Position numbers and translations under genes: made by a program
NCBI GenBank assembly: GCA_003282055.1
Contig: QCAD01000004.1
Location: forward strand, 1 to 26,668
Direction: 5' to 3'
Origin: Pelagibacteraceae bacterium AG-339-N18
GTDB taxonomy: Bacteria > Pseudomonadota > Alphaproteobacteria > Pelagibacterales > Pelagibacteraceae
Length of the DNA stretch: 26,668 nt
Shown: positions 14,619-22,604 of the stretch, in pieces
Layout: each line of letters opens with the position of its first letter
Position numbering within the stretch: position 1 is the first letter of the stretch
Notes under the pieces: generated by a model
Told to the model about the DNA's origin: nothing
Databases searched by the model: none
Seen by the model: only the letters and a program-made list of their open reading frames with translations

Positions 14619-15623
14619 TTAAGGGTTTAGAACTTTTTTCCAATAAGGAATTATTTTTTGAATTTGGTATTTTTTTGAAAAATTATAACAATAATTGGTA
14701 TAACTTTGTCTTGCAAATTTACTCATATCTAAAATATTAAAAATTTTTTTATCAAATTCATTAAAACTAGTCATTTTAAAAGAATTTTTATTATTAATCA
14801 ATTCTCTTACTGCTGTGAAACCAAATGTAATTAAAGGCAAACCACATGAAAAAGCTTCTATAGCATTAATACAAAATGTTTCATCGTAACCTAAACAAAT
14901 CATACCCATTGAAATATTATAGTAAGTTTTTAATTCTTTTTTGGAAACTCTACCCTTTAAGAAAATGTTATGATTTAAAAAAGTTTTAATATCTTTTTTG
15001 CTAAAAGATTTTTTATCTATACCAAAAATATAAAGTTTTGCTTTAGGGTTAACTGTAAATATCTTTTTTGACCAAATATTAATAATTTCTTGTAATCCTT
15101 TTTTTCTTTGCACAGACCAAATAAAATAGGGTTTTCTATCGATTTGTGGTTTAACATTAGAAAAAGTAGGATCTAAAAAATTTGGAATTACAAATTTTTT
15201 TTTAAAATTATAAATATTTGATGTATTTTTTAAAAGATAATCACTTACAAAGATAGTTGAAATTTTATTTCTTATAATTGAGAAAAATTTTTTTTTTCTT
15301 AAAGCCTTTTCTATCGACAATTTATTGTGTAGCCATAAAAAATTTTTAGAACACTTTAAGTCATCAAATATAGTTGGATCGTTTGAACTAATTATTTTGT
15401 CAAATTTAAGATCTAAATTTTTATTTTTTAACTTCCTGATAGGTATGTTAATAAAATTTTTTCTCTTAAATTGTTTGTTACAGAATGAAGCTAGATATAT
15501 CCTGTTTTTAGAATTAGCTAAATACTTAGCCAATTCTAAATTCAAACTTTCAATACCTCCTAAAGATTTTATATTTTTTGATTTAAAACTAAATTTAAAA
15601 GGGCAATAAAATAAGATATTCAT
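14619..15623 (-). CDS. Glycosyltransferase, GT4-like (GT-B fold)
   Basis: A 334-residue protein starting MNILFYCPFKFSFKSK, with GGIESLNLELAKYLANS (acceptor side, typical GGxE start of GT4 enzymes), a linker with IWSVQRKKGLQEIINIW, then the nucleotide-sugar domain including LGYDETFCINAIEAFSCGLPLITFG, the E-x7-E motif of GT4. It presumably adds a sugar from a nucleotide donor to a surface glycan on the cytoplasmic side. It is the last gene of a five-gene minus-strand operon and overlaps the preceding gene by 4 bases. Donor and linkage are unknown. Confidence 0.87.
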   Translation of the reverse strand: MNILFYCPFKFSFKSKNIKSLGGIESLNLELAKYLANSKNRIYLASFCNKQFKRKNFINIPIRKLKNKNLDLKFDKIISSNDPTIFDDLKCSKNFLWLHNKLSIEKALRKKKFFSIIRNKISTIFVSDYLLKNTSNIYNFKKKFVIPNFLDPTFSNVKPQIDRKPYFIWSVQRKKGLQEIINIWSKKIFTVNPKAKLYIFGIDKKSFSKKDIKTFLNHNIFLKGRVSKKELKTYYNISMGMICLGYDETFCINAIEAFSCGLPLITFGFTAVRELINNKNSFKMTSFNEFDKKIFNILDMSKFARQSYTNYCYNFSKKYQIQKIIPYWKKVLNP

Positions 15624-16501
15624 TTTATACCTTTTGAAATAATCTTATAATAATAAAAAGCTATTTTATCCTTCAAAAGATCAAAATAAAAAAGAGTTCC
15701 TTTTTGAGGCTCTGATAAATTTTCATTATGAATATAATACGATTTTAGATAATATTTTTTAAAAAATCTTATAGAAAATCCCCATTTTAATAAAAAAATC
15801 TTATTTGCTCTAGATCCTTGATTTTTTTTAAATTCACTGTTCTTCTTTTTTCTTATTGTAACAGATCCAAAATGATAAACTCTTGATTGACTCAGACACT
15901 TAAAAATTCGAACACCTTCATTCCATAGTTTTAAATTTAAATCTGGATCAGAGCCAGCGCCTGGTGAAAATTCCTCTCCAAAACCACCAACTTTCTGCCA
16001 TAAATCTTTATGAATTAAATGTGGAGCCCAAGTAGAGCCATTAAAATCAGGATGTTTAAGTTTCTTGTAATTTTCTAAAAGGTATTTTTCGTCAAAATTT
16101 TCAATTGTATCGCCAGCATACAAATTTAAATGTCCTTTTAATTTTGGGTCTCCATTTATCATTATACTAGAAAGATAAAATTTTTTTGTTTTTAATTCAT
16201 GAACTTTATCGATCAGGATTTTATCCCAATTGGGTAGATAATACATGTCGTCATGAGAATAAAGAATAAGATCAAATTTACTTTTTTTTGAAATTATATT
16301 ACATCCTGAACATAAACCTACATTTGTTTTTGAATGTGAAAACTTTATGTTTGTTTCCTCTAAATATTTAATTGTTCCATCAATTCCTTCATTGATATGT
16401 ACTAGAATCTCATTTTTATAAAAAGAATTTTTTTTTATACTCTCTATGCATTTTTTTAAGTACAATAAATTATTATAAGTAGGAATAACAATTGAAATCA
16501 T
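15620..16501 (-). CDS. Glycosyltransferase, GT2 family (GT-A fold)
   Basis: A 293-residue protein with the GT2 start ISIVIPTYNNLLYLKKCIESI, NVGLCSGCN, and the metal-binding DxD-type motif in LYSHDDMYYLPNWDKIL. Around residues 165-190 WQKVGGFGEEFSPGAGSDPDLNLKLW is the acceptor-site ED-type segment of GT2 enzymes. No C-terminal membrane helix is seen, so it is probably a soluble or peripheral transferase. It overlaps both neighbours by 4 bases (start with the FkbM gene, end with the GT4 gene). Confidence 0.9.
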   Translation of the reverse strand: MISIVIPTYNNLLYLKKCIESIKKNSFYKNEILVHINEGIDGTIKYLEETNIKFSHSKTNVGLCSGCNIISKKSKFDLILYSHDDMYYLPNWDKILIDKVHELKTKKFYLSSIMINGDPKLKGHLNLYAGDTIENFDEKYLLENYKKLKHPDFNGSTWAPHLIHKDLWQKVGGFGEEFSPGAGSDPDLNLKLWNEGVRIFKCLSQSRVYHFGSVTIRKKKNSEFKKNQGSRANKIFLLKWGFSIRFFKKYYLKSYYIHNENLSEPQKGTLFYFDLLKDKIAFYYYKIISKGIK

Positions 16502-17247
16502 AGTAAGCCAGATGTTTTAGAAATAAAAATTAAATCATCATGTATCCAATTAGCTAATTTATATTTTTTACTAATCATAAATTTATAAATATTAGATTTT
16601 AAAATATCTTTGATATTGTGATGGTAAAATTCTTTTATATTAGGTTTTATAAACTCAATTGATATTATTTTTGGCCTGTATTTTTTAAAATTTAGACCTT
16701 TCAATACATTCAATTCATTTCCCTCAACATCGATTGATAAAAAATCAATATCTTTTATTTTAAATTTTGAATTTTTGATTATATTATCTAAAGTATTGAC
16801 TTTTATCTTTGTAATTGATTTTGCTCCCTTCCCTCTTGATTTTGAAATTGTATTTTTTGCAGCACGACTATGAAAAAAATAGAAATTTGCTTGACCTTCT
16901 TTATTTGATAGAGCCCCTAAAATATTGTTATCACTTGGTCTAAAATGATTAAACATATCAATGGAATTAAAATCGAGATCCACGTTGATCCCTTTCCAAC
17001 CATTTTTGTAGAGAATGTAGGTATTGTTGTTTATTAGTGGATGATGACAACCTACATCTATATAAATACCTTTGTCTTTTTTTTTTTTCAAAATATCTTT
17101 AATCAATATGTCTATACCCCAGTTCGAATATAGTTTCCTTGGTTTACACTTTGATTTAAGAAATTGAAAAATTAAATATAAAAATTTTGGTAAATTTTTT
17201 TTTTTTGTGTATAAATATTTCTTTTTTAATTGTTCTTCAATTTTCAT
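16498..17247 (-). CDS. FkbM-family SAM-dependent methyltransferase
   Basis: A 249-residue protein with the SAM-binding glycine loop GIYIDVGCHHP (residues 60-70), acidic motif INVDLD, and the family segment DFLSIDVEGNELNVLKGLNF (about 168-187). FkbM-type enzymes O-methylate sugars or polyketides; between glycosyltransferases the likely target is a surface sugar. Two runs of 12 A in the coding strand occur at 17077-17088 (KKKK) and 17195-17206 (KKK), early in the gene; slippage there would switch the frame. Its start overlaps the upstream stop by one base (TAATG). Confidence 0.9.
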   Translation of the reverse strand: MKIEEQLKKKYLYTKKKNLPKFLYLIFQFLKSKCKPRKLYSNWGIDILIKDILKKKKDKGIYIDVGCHHPLINNNTYILYKNGWKGINVDLDFNSIDMFNHFRPSDNNILGALSNKEGQANFYFFHSRAAKNTISKSRGKGAKSITKIKVNTLDNIIKNSKFKIKDIDFLSIDVEGNELNVLKGLNFKKYRPKIISIEFIKPNIKEFYHHNIKDILKSNIYKFMISKKYKLANWIHDDLIFISKTSGLL

Positions 17248-19370
17248 TAAAATAATTTAGAATTATTGCCAAGCGATTTATCAACTAAATATTTTGTTAT
17301 TTTTAATTCATTAAATAATTTGAAATATTTTTTTTTACCATTTTTTGCAATTTTTACCCGTAATTTAGGATTATTTTTGTAGAATTTAATTTTATCAGAT
17401 AGATCGCTGATATTATTGTAAAGAACTATTTCTTTATTATTAAAAAAATCCCCCAAATGGGTTTTTTTATCTATAAACGTCAAAAGACCATTCCCTATTA
17501 ATGAGGCAATTCTATTACTTGAGTAATATTTTGTAGGAAGTCCCCTACTAAGATTTAAACCCATTTTTGAATTGACTAAAGCCTGGTAGAAATTATTACC
17601 CCAAATTGGCTCTTTATTTTTAAATCCGTAAAAGTCGCAATTTATATCTTTTAATTTTTCAGTTAATTTATTTAAAAAAACTATCCTATTATCAATTTTG
17701 TCTGTTTTAAGAGAAGCTCTATTAACCCCGTGGCTCATTGCATAAAATAAATCCATTGATGGATTTAAGTTAAATACATCAAAACACTCTATATTTTTAT
17801 CAACTGGTATAAAGAAAAAACTAATATTCTTAATTTTATAATTTTGTTTTTTTAAAATATCAGGATCAGTTGTTATGAAATTATGATCAACTATATCACT
17901 ATATATTGAAATATTTTTTAAATTTTTTTTTGAGTAATCCAGAGACGGCATTATAGGGTCTTCATTCCATTGAGAAATTACTAAATTTTTGTTTTGTTCT
18001 CTGATAGATTCAATTGAATTTACATCTATATTTTTGGTATGCCCAAATAGAAACAAATCAGGATTATAATTTTTAAAAGTTTCTATTAAATATTGCTGAA
18101 ATTTCTGATTTGAATTTAAAGTAAGGAATCTATTTTGCCGAATAAAATCTCTGTCACTTATCTCAAGAACATCATGACCATTCCTTATTAGTCCATTAGT
18201 AAATTTTTTACCTATAGAAATATTATAAAGTCTATGATTAAGCTTTTGCCCAGTATTATAAAGATTTATTATTCTAAGCTTCTTTTTTATGAAATGTAGA
18301 TTAAAATTATGAATTAATTTTGATCTAATTTCATCTATAATTTTTGCATTCGCTTTAATAGTGTGTTTAACACCATTGAAACCTTTTAATTGTATATTTT
18401 TTCTAAAATTTTCGTCAATAATCAATTTCTGGATTGATTTATATAAAGTATCTGAATTTAGATTTTTTAGAATTAATGAATAATCAGTTGTTTCAGGCAA
18501 ACCGCCCTTGTTTGAAATTATAGTAGCACATGCACGAGATGATGATTCTAATGCTGTTCTTCCAAAAGGTTCTTCCCACCTTGAAGGTACAACTGCAATT
18601 TCAGATTTATTTAAAAAATTTAAAACTTTTCTATGCTCAAGAAAGCCAAGCTCATAATGTCTTGAATGATTTATATATGGTCTATCTCTATTTTCATCAC
18701 CTATAGAAAATGCTTTCCAACTTTTATATTCATCAAGTATTTTTGTTATAGCTTCTTTGTATATATCATAACCTTTTGATTTATTGAGTTTTCCAACAAA
18801 AACAATATTTTTATCTTTTTTATGAATTTTTTTACTTTTATGAATACTTGGATAAACAACTTCAGTTTTATCAATTAATTTTTTATCTAATTCATCGAAA
18901 AATCTCTTCTGTGTCCACTGACTTACAAAAATTATTTTATCTATATTATTTAGTAAGAACAAACGTTCAGAAACTGTTTTTGACCCCTTCATACTTAATG
19001 GATCATTGTGAAAATAAAGAATAAACTTAGTATTTATTTCTTTTTTTAAAATATTAAAAATTTGGGGTCTATTATGTATTTCTACAATTTCAAAATTTTC
19101 ATTTCTAATCTTTTTTATAAAATTTTTACAGTATTCTTTTGTTGTACTTACAAGTTTTGATTTCTTGTATTGTATCGGTATATTAATATAGTTTTTAGTC
19201 AGATAATCTTTACCTTTAGTATTACCAAATATATAATTATCTTTATTAAATCTAGAATATTTAAAAAAATCACAAACCCATATAGCCGCCGCCTGTGCAT
19301 TAGAGTAAGTATAATTTTCTTTATATGGTAAAATCGTAGCTATTTTAATTTTTTGATTTATTGAAGTCAT
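17247..19370 (-). CDS. Two-domain glycosyltransferase (GT4 fused to CgeB-like transferase)
   Basis: A 707-residue protein with two GT-B units. Residues 1-360: GT4-like, with VFVGKLNKSKGYDIY and PSRWEEPFGRTALESSSRACATIISNKGGLPET, holding the E-x7-E motif. Residues 370-707: a second transferase of the CgeB/Glyco_trans_1_2 type (LYNTGQKLNHRLYNISIG, WNEDPIMPS, NLSRGLPTKYYSSNRIASLIGNGLLTF). Single polypeptides like this typically add two sugars in sequence to a glycan or protein. Its start overlaps the GIY-YIG gene by 26 bases, the longest overlap in the operon; a later start would remove the first strand. Confidence 0.87.
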   Translation of the reverse strand: MTSINQKIKIATILPYKENYTYSNAQAAAIWVCDFFKYSRFNKDNYIFGNTKGKDYLTKNYINIPIQYKKSKLVSTTKEYCKNFIKKIRNENFEIVEIHNRPQIFNILKKEINTKFILYFHNDPLSMKGSKTVSERLFLLNNIDKIIFVSQWTQKRFFDELDKKLIDKTEVVYPSIHKSKKIHKKDKNIVFVGKLNKSKGYDIYKEAITKILDEYKSWKAFSIGDENRDRPYINHSRHYELGFLEHRKVLNFLNKSEIAVVPSRWEEPFGRTALESSSRACATIISNKGGLPETTDYSLILKNLNSDTLYKSIQKLIIDENFRKNIQLKGFNGVKHTIKANAKIIDEIRSKLIHNFNLHFIKKKLRIINLYNTGQKLNHRLYNISIGKKFTNGLIRNGHDVLEISDRDFIRQNRFLTLNSNQKFQQYLIETFKNYNPDLFLFGHTKNIDVNSIESIREQNKNLVISQWNEDPIMPSLDYSKKNLKNISIYSDIVDHNFITTDPDILKKQNYKIKNISFFFIPVDKNIECFDVFNLNPSMDLFYAMSHGVNRASLKTDKIDNRIVFLNKLTEKLKDINCDFYGFKNKEPIWGNNFYQALVNSKMGLNLSRGLPTKYYSSNRIASLIGNGLLTFIDKKTHLGDFFNNKEIVLYNNISDLSDKIKFYKNNPKLRVKIAKNGKKKYFKLFNELKITKYLVDKSLGNNSKLF

Positions 19371-19608
19371 TTAATAAAGTTACTCTTTTTTTTTTGTCTT
19401 TTTTGAGACTATATTCGTAAGATAAAGCATCTTTTTTATTTATAAATCTTTTCTTGTAAATAACTACCCACTTATAACCCTTCGTTGATTTTGCACCTTT
19501 ATTAGCATTATGTTTATTTAATCTTTTATTAACATCAACTGTGAATCCGACATAAGTTTTGATGGTTTTCCTATCTATGTTTTTCAGCATGTAAACAAAA
19601 TAGGTCAT
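19345..19608 (-). CDS. GIY-YIG domain protein (small nuclease-like)
   Basis: An 87-residue protein that is one GIY-YIG fold: FVYMLKNIDRKTIKTYVGFTVDVNKRLNKHN corresponds to the GIY and YIG strands (here VYM and YVG) with the arginine in NKRLNKHN, then KGAKSTKGYKWVVIYKKRF and the glutamate in ALSYEYSLKK. Single-domain relatives (UPF0213/YhbQ type) are common and their cellular role is poorly known; some cut structured DNA. The ATG lies 6 bases after the CCA end of tRNA-Glu. Whether it belongs with the glycan genes or with the tRNA locus is not clear. Confidence 0.87.
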   Translation of the reverse strand: MTYFVYMLKNIDRKTIKTYVGFTVDVNKRLNKHNANKGAKSTKGYKWVVIYKKRFINKKDALSYEYSLKKDKKKRVTLLNDFNKSKN

Positions 19609-19614
19609 ATTTAA

Positions 19615-19689
19615 TGGCGGTCCCTAGGGGAATCGAACCCCTCTTTCGAGGATGAAAACCACGTGTCCTAACCGATAGACGAAGGGACC
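19615..19689 (-). tRNA. tRNA-Glu (anticodon TTC)
   Basis: The minus strand folds as a tRNA: acceptor GGTCCCT/AGGGACC, D-arm with CGGTTAGGACA, anticodon loop TTTTCAT with TTC, T-arm AGGGG-TTCGATT-CCCCT, discriminator G and encoded CCA. The anticodon stem CGTGG/CCTCG has a U-U mismatch in the middle. Downstream genes start 6 bases after the CCA. Confidence 0.95.
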
Positions 19690-19699
19690 AAATTTGGCT

Positions 19700-19728
19700 C
19701 TTTTATTGTAAAAAATAATATTTATCAA
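19700..19728 (-). promoter_or_regulatory. Possible promoter of tRNA-Glu and the operon behind it
   Basis: Minus-strand TTGATA (19728-19723), 17-base spacer and TAAAAG (19705-19700), overlapping the end of glpX. The -35 is good, the -10 weak. Confidence 0.3.
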
Positions 19729-20675
19729 GTTTTTATAGTGTCTTCCCTGATAGAAATTTTATGCAAATTTGAGCTTTTATGTGTAACTAAAGTTTCTGTA
19801 ACATATTTGTTACCACTAATATTTATACCTTTGACCAAATCTCCATTGGTTATTCCAGTTGCACAAAATATCGAGTCACCTTTAATGATTTCTTTTAAAT
19901 CATATTTTTTTTCTAAATCTTTAATACCCATTTTTTTAGCTCTTTTAATATCTCTATCATTATCAAAAATAAATCTTCCCTGGAACTTACATCCGTATGC
20001 ATCAATAGCAGATGCAGCTAAAACACCCTCAGGACCTCCTCCTATACCTAGGAAGATATCTACATCATATTTTGAATCTGTGACCATTAATGCTCCTGAT
20101 ACATCACCATCAGGTATTAATTTTATTTTTACATTCATTTCTTTGAGTTTGTTGATAATTTTACCATGCCTAGGTCGATCTAATAAGCAAGCTGTAATAT
20201 TTATAATATCTTTATTCAAAGAGTCAGCTATATTTTTTATATTCTTTTCAATTGAAAAATCTAAATCTGTCGCATCATAAGGCACTTTGTCCGAAACTGT
20301 GAGTTTGTCCATATAAGTCTCCGGTGCATTGAACAGATTACCTTCCTCAGCTACGGATATAACTGATAGCGCACCAGGTAAATTTTTTGCTACAAAATTT
20401 GTTCCTTCTAACGGATCTACAGCAATGTCAAGATTTAAATTTCCACCTGAACCTAATCTCTCTCCAATATAAAGCATTGGAGCTTCATCAAGCTCGCCTT
20501 CACCAATTACAACCTTACCATTTATTGCTAATTTATTAATCTCATCTCTCATTGAGTCAGTGGCAGCTTTATCAGCGTTTATTTTTTGGTTTTTTCCAAT
20601 AAATTTATGACAAGAAATTGCGGCTTTTGAAGTCACATTAATAATTTTATCTATCAAATCTTTATTTAATGGCAC
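19725..20675 (-). CDS. glpX: Fructose-1,6-bisphosphatase, class II (GlpX)
   Basis: A 316-residue cytosolic Mg/Mn-dependent phosphatase giving fructose 6-phosphate for gluconeogenesis. Motifs: NADKAATDSMRDEIN, GEGELDEAPMLYIGE, DIAVDPLEGTNFVAKN (metal and phosphate site), DRPRHGKII, and GIGGGPEGVLAASA. Normal length for the GlpX/class II family. The start is GTG (20673-20675), which overlaps the stop of the upstream transporter gene (TAGTG). No class I-type motif is present. Confidence 0.95.
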   Translation of the reverse strand: MPLNKDLIDKIINVTSKAAISCHKFIGKNQKINADKAATDSMRDEINKLAINGKVVIGEGELDEAPMLYIGERLGSGGNLNLDIAVDPLEGTNFVAKNLPGALSVISVAEEGNLFNAPETYMDKLTVSDKVPYDATDLDFSIEKNIKNIADSLNKDIINITACLLDRPRHGKIINKLKEMNVKIKLIPDGDVSGALMVTDSKYDVDIFLGIGGGPEGVLAASAIDAYGCKFQGRFIFDNDRDIKRAKKMGIKDLEKKYDLKEIIKGDSIFCATGITNGDLVKGINISGNKYVTETLVTHKSSNLHKISIREDTIKT

Positions 20676-21673
20676 TAAATTTTTTCTTCAGATATTTGTT
20701 CTGTATTTGCTTTTAGCTTATTTTCAAACTCAGTTAATCTTTTCCACACTGAAATTAATTCAACAATTATTGGCCAACTTCTTACTAAATACTGAAGTGA
20801 TGTTTCAACTCTTCCAAAAGCTCTGATAATTTGTTGAACGAAACCCAGGGTAATAGCTCCAGTTACGATTGTTGGTGCTAAAGCTAGATAAGGAACAATC
20901 ACCATACCTTGCAAGTAGCTCCATTTAACTGCGTTAAAATATAAATAATGAAAATACATTTTATAATGTATTTTTCTAACACCTCCATACAAATTATCAA
21001 TTTTTACTGGTTGAGCACTTTCTTTAAATTCTTCACCCAGTACTAATTCTTTTCTATAAGCAGCTTCCTCTTTTTGTATATCATATTCAATACCAGGTAG
21101 CTTTATTCCAACAGATGCAAGGATAAATGTTCCTCCTAATGCTGAAACAATAGCAACCCATACTAATGCATGATTTACCTCTCCTATCCAAGGTAAAACA
21201 GTAATACTTTTTGAAAGTCCCCATAAAATTGGAGTAAATGCAATTAATGTCATCACACTTCTTAAAAGCTCAGCACCGAGACCTTCCATAATTCTTGCAA
21301 ATTTAAGTGTATCTTCTTGCACTCTTTGTGAAGCACCTTCTATCGATGATGCAAAATTCCATTTATCATGATAAAAATCAGCCATTGCTGTTCTCCATCT
21401 GAAAGTCCAATGACTAGTAAAATAATCACTAAATATTACTACTAATATGTAAATGGCTGCAATTTTCGCAAAGGTAAAAAGGTACGCAATAAATTCTTTT
21501 TCTGTTACAGCACCAGGTTCAGCAAGTGCTTTTTGAAGAGTATCATAAAACTCTCCAAACCATTCATTAATTCTTACATCTAACTGAACTTGATACCAAG
21601 TTGCAGCAAGGATAAGTATTGTTCCCCCGATACTCCATAAGTGCCATCTTTTATCCGTAAAAAATTTAAACAT
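20675..21673 (-). CDS. SbmA/BacA-like peptide transporter
   Basis: A 332-residue inner-membrane protein. ILAATWYQVQLDVRINEWFGEFYDTLQKAL, the helix around YILVVIFSDYFTSHWTFRWRTAMADFYHDKW, the RVQEDTLKFARIMEGLG segment, and the C-terminal FGRVETSLQYLVRSWPIIVELISVWKRLTEFE are SbmA/BacA family signatures, in order. E. coli SbmA is about 406 residues, so the N-terminus here is shorter by roughly one helix. The family imports peptides in a proton-driven way and also affects very-long-chain lipid A in rhizobia. Substrate here unknown. Confidence 0.92.
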   Translation of the reverse strand: MFKFFTDKRWHLWSIGGTILILAATWYQVQLDVRINEWFGEFYDTLQKALAEPGAVTEKEFIAYLFTFAKIAAIYILVVIFSDYFTSHWTFRWRTAMADFYHDKWNFASSIEGASQRVQEDTLKFARIMEGLGAELLRSVMTLIAFTPILWGLSKSITVLPWIGEVNHALVWVAIVSALGGTFILASVGIKLPGIEYDIQKEEAAYRKELVLGEEFKESAQPVKIDNLYGGVRKIHYKMYFHYLYFNAVKWSYLQGMVIVPYLALAPTIVTGAITLGFVQQIIRAFGRVETSLQYLVRSWPIIVELISVWKRLTEFENKLKANTEQISEEKI

Positions 21674-21676
21674 AAT

Positions 21677-21958
21677 CTAATTTAAAAAATTATCTGCATA
21701 AGACTTTTTCACAACTTTTCTTTTTTTAGGTTCTACTAATTCAAAATCAATTTTTTTCTTTTTAGCATAATTTATAGCTAAATCTTTAGTAGAAAATTCC
21801 ATTTTTAATTCTGTATAAGTATCTGAAGAACTTTCCCAACCCATTAAAGGATTTTTTGTCGGGTCTTTAGTATCAAACTCTAATATCCATTTGTCTGTTT
21901 TACCAAATCCAGATTGCATGGCGGTTTTATTTGGTTTGTAAATTTTTGCTTTTTTCAT
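21677..21958 (-). CDS. NDUFS4-like complex I accessory subunit (ETC complex I)
   Basis: A 93-residue protein matching the ETC complex I subunit conserved region: ARIYKP-like AKIYKPNKTAMQSGFGKTDKWILEF, the PLMGWESSSDTYTELKMEFSTKDLAINYAKKKKIDFEL segment, and a basic tail with KSYADNF. In mitochondria NDUFS4 supports assembly and stability of NADH dehydrogenase; in Alphaproteobacteria it is a core accessory subunit, typically next to a tRNA-Pro as here. The ATG lies 5 bases after the tRNA CCA, so the mRNA likely arises by tRNA processing. Confidence 0.93.
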   Translation of the reverse strand: MKKAKIYKPNKTAMQSGFGKTDKWILEFDTKDPTKNPLMGWESSSDTYTELKMEFSTKDLAINYAKKKKIDFELVEPKKRKVVKKSYADNFLN

Positions 21959-21963
21959 AATAA

Positions 21964-22040
<77 letters not shown>

Positions 22041-22044
22041 AAAC

Positions 22045-22077
22045 AAGTACTAATACAGTACTTATCTATTTTTTCAA
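22045..22077 (-). promoter_or_regulatory. tRNA-Pro promoter overlapped by a perfect inverted repeat
   Basis: Minus-strand TTGAAA (22077-22072), 16-base spacer and TATTAG (22055-22050) would start just before the tRNA. AAGTACT (22045-22051) and AGTACTT (22057-22063) are perfect 7-base inverted copies around AATAC, covering the -10. It could be an operator or a leader hairpin. Confidence 0.45.
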
Positions 22078-22118
22078 TGTATAAAGATGTGTAAAACTAG
22101 GGATTTTTAATTAGAATC

Positions 22119-22127
22119 TGTTATATA
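22119..22127 (+). promoter_or_regulatory. Possible extended -10 promoter of the zinc-ribbon gene
   Basis: TGTTATATA fits TGnTATAAT and ends 6 bases before the ATG at 22134, predicting a leaderless transcript. No clear -35. Confidence 0.35.
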
Positions 22128-22133
22128 GGGCTT

Positions 22134-22604
22134 ATGATCATTACATGTCCATCGTGTAAAAAAAAGTTCAATGTAGACACATATCTAATTCCAGATAAAG
22201 GCAGACTTGTTAAATGTGGCAACTGTGATGAGACATGGTTTTTTAAGAAATCAGATCAAAAAACCCTTGAAACTAAAGATGATATTATAATAAACAAAAA
22301 TTTTGAAAAACAAATACAAACTGAAATCTCTTCGCCTGAATACAAAGGAGTAAATAAGAAAATTTCTAATATTAAAAAAAATAGAGGGTCTGAATTAATA
22401 AAATACAGAGCAAAATCAAATTTTACAATTTCAAAATTTTTGAGTTACATAATTGTATTTTTAATTAGCTTTATTGGGCTTATAATTATTTTAGATACGT
22501 TTAAAAGTCCACTTGTTGTAATTTTTCCTAATTTAGAGTTGTTACTGTATAATTTATTTGAAACTTTAAGAGATTTAGTATTATTTGCAAAGGACCTTAA
22601 TTAA
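22134..22604 (+). CDS. MJ0042-type zinc-ribbon membrane protein
   Basis: A 156-residue protein. Residues 1-37 are an MJ0042/zinc_ribbon_4 motif with four cysteines (CPSCKKKF and VKCGNCDETW), followed by a basic, low-complexity linker (residues 40-100) and one transmembrane helix, about residues 105-125 (FLSYIIVFLISFIGLIIILD), and a short C-terminal segment. Alphaproteobacterial proteins with this plan are common near cell-division or envelope genes; their function is unknown. It ends just before nhaA with no gap, suggesting co-transcription. Confidence 0.87.
   Translation: MIITCPSCKKKFNVDTYLIPDKGRLVKCGNCDETWFFKKSDQKTLETKDDIIINKNFEKQIQTEISSPEYKGVNKKISNIKKNRGSELIKYRAKSNFTISKFLSYIIVFLISFIGLIIILDTFKSPLVVIFPNLELLLYNLFETLRDLVLFAKDLN

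Noticed and set aside
12400..19690. tRNA-Glu as the integration site of the accessory block
   Set aside because: I looked for a second copy of the tRNA-Glu 3' end (words such as GGTTCGATTCCCC or TAGGGACCG) near the recombinase and saw none, only weak resemblances such as TAGTGGGGATAAATC at about 13394. Without a direct repeat the tRNA is just a boundary.
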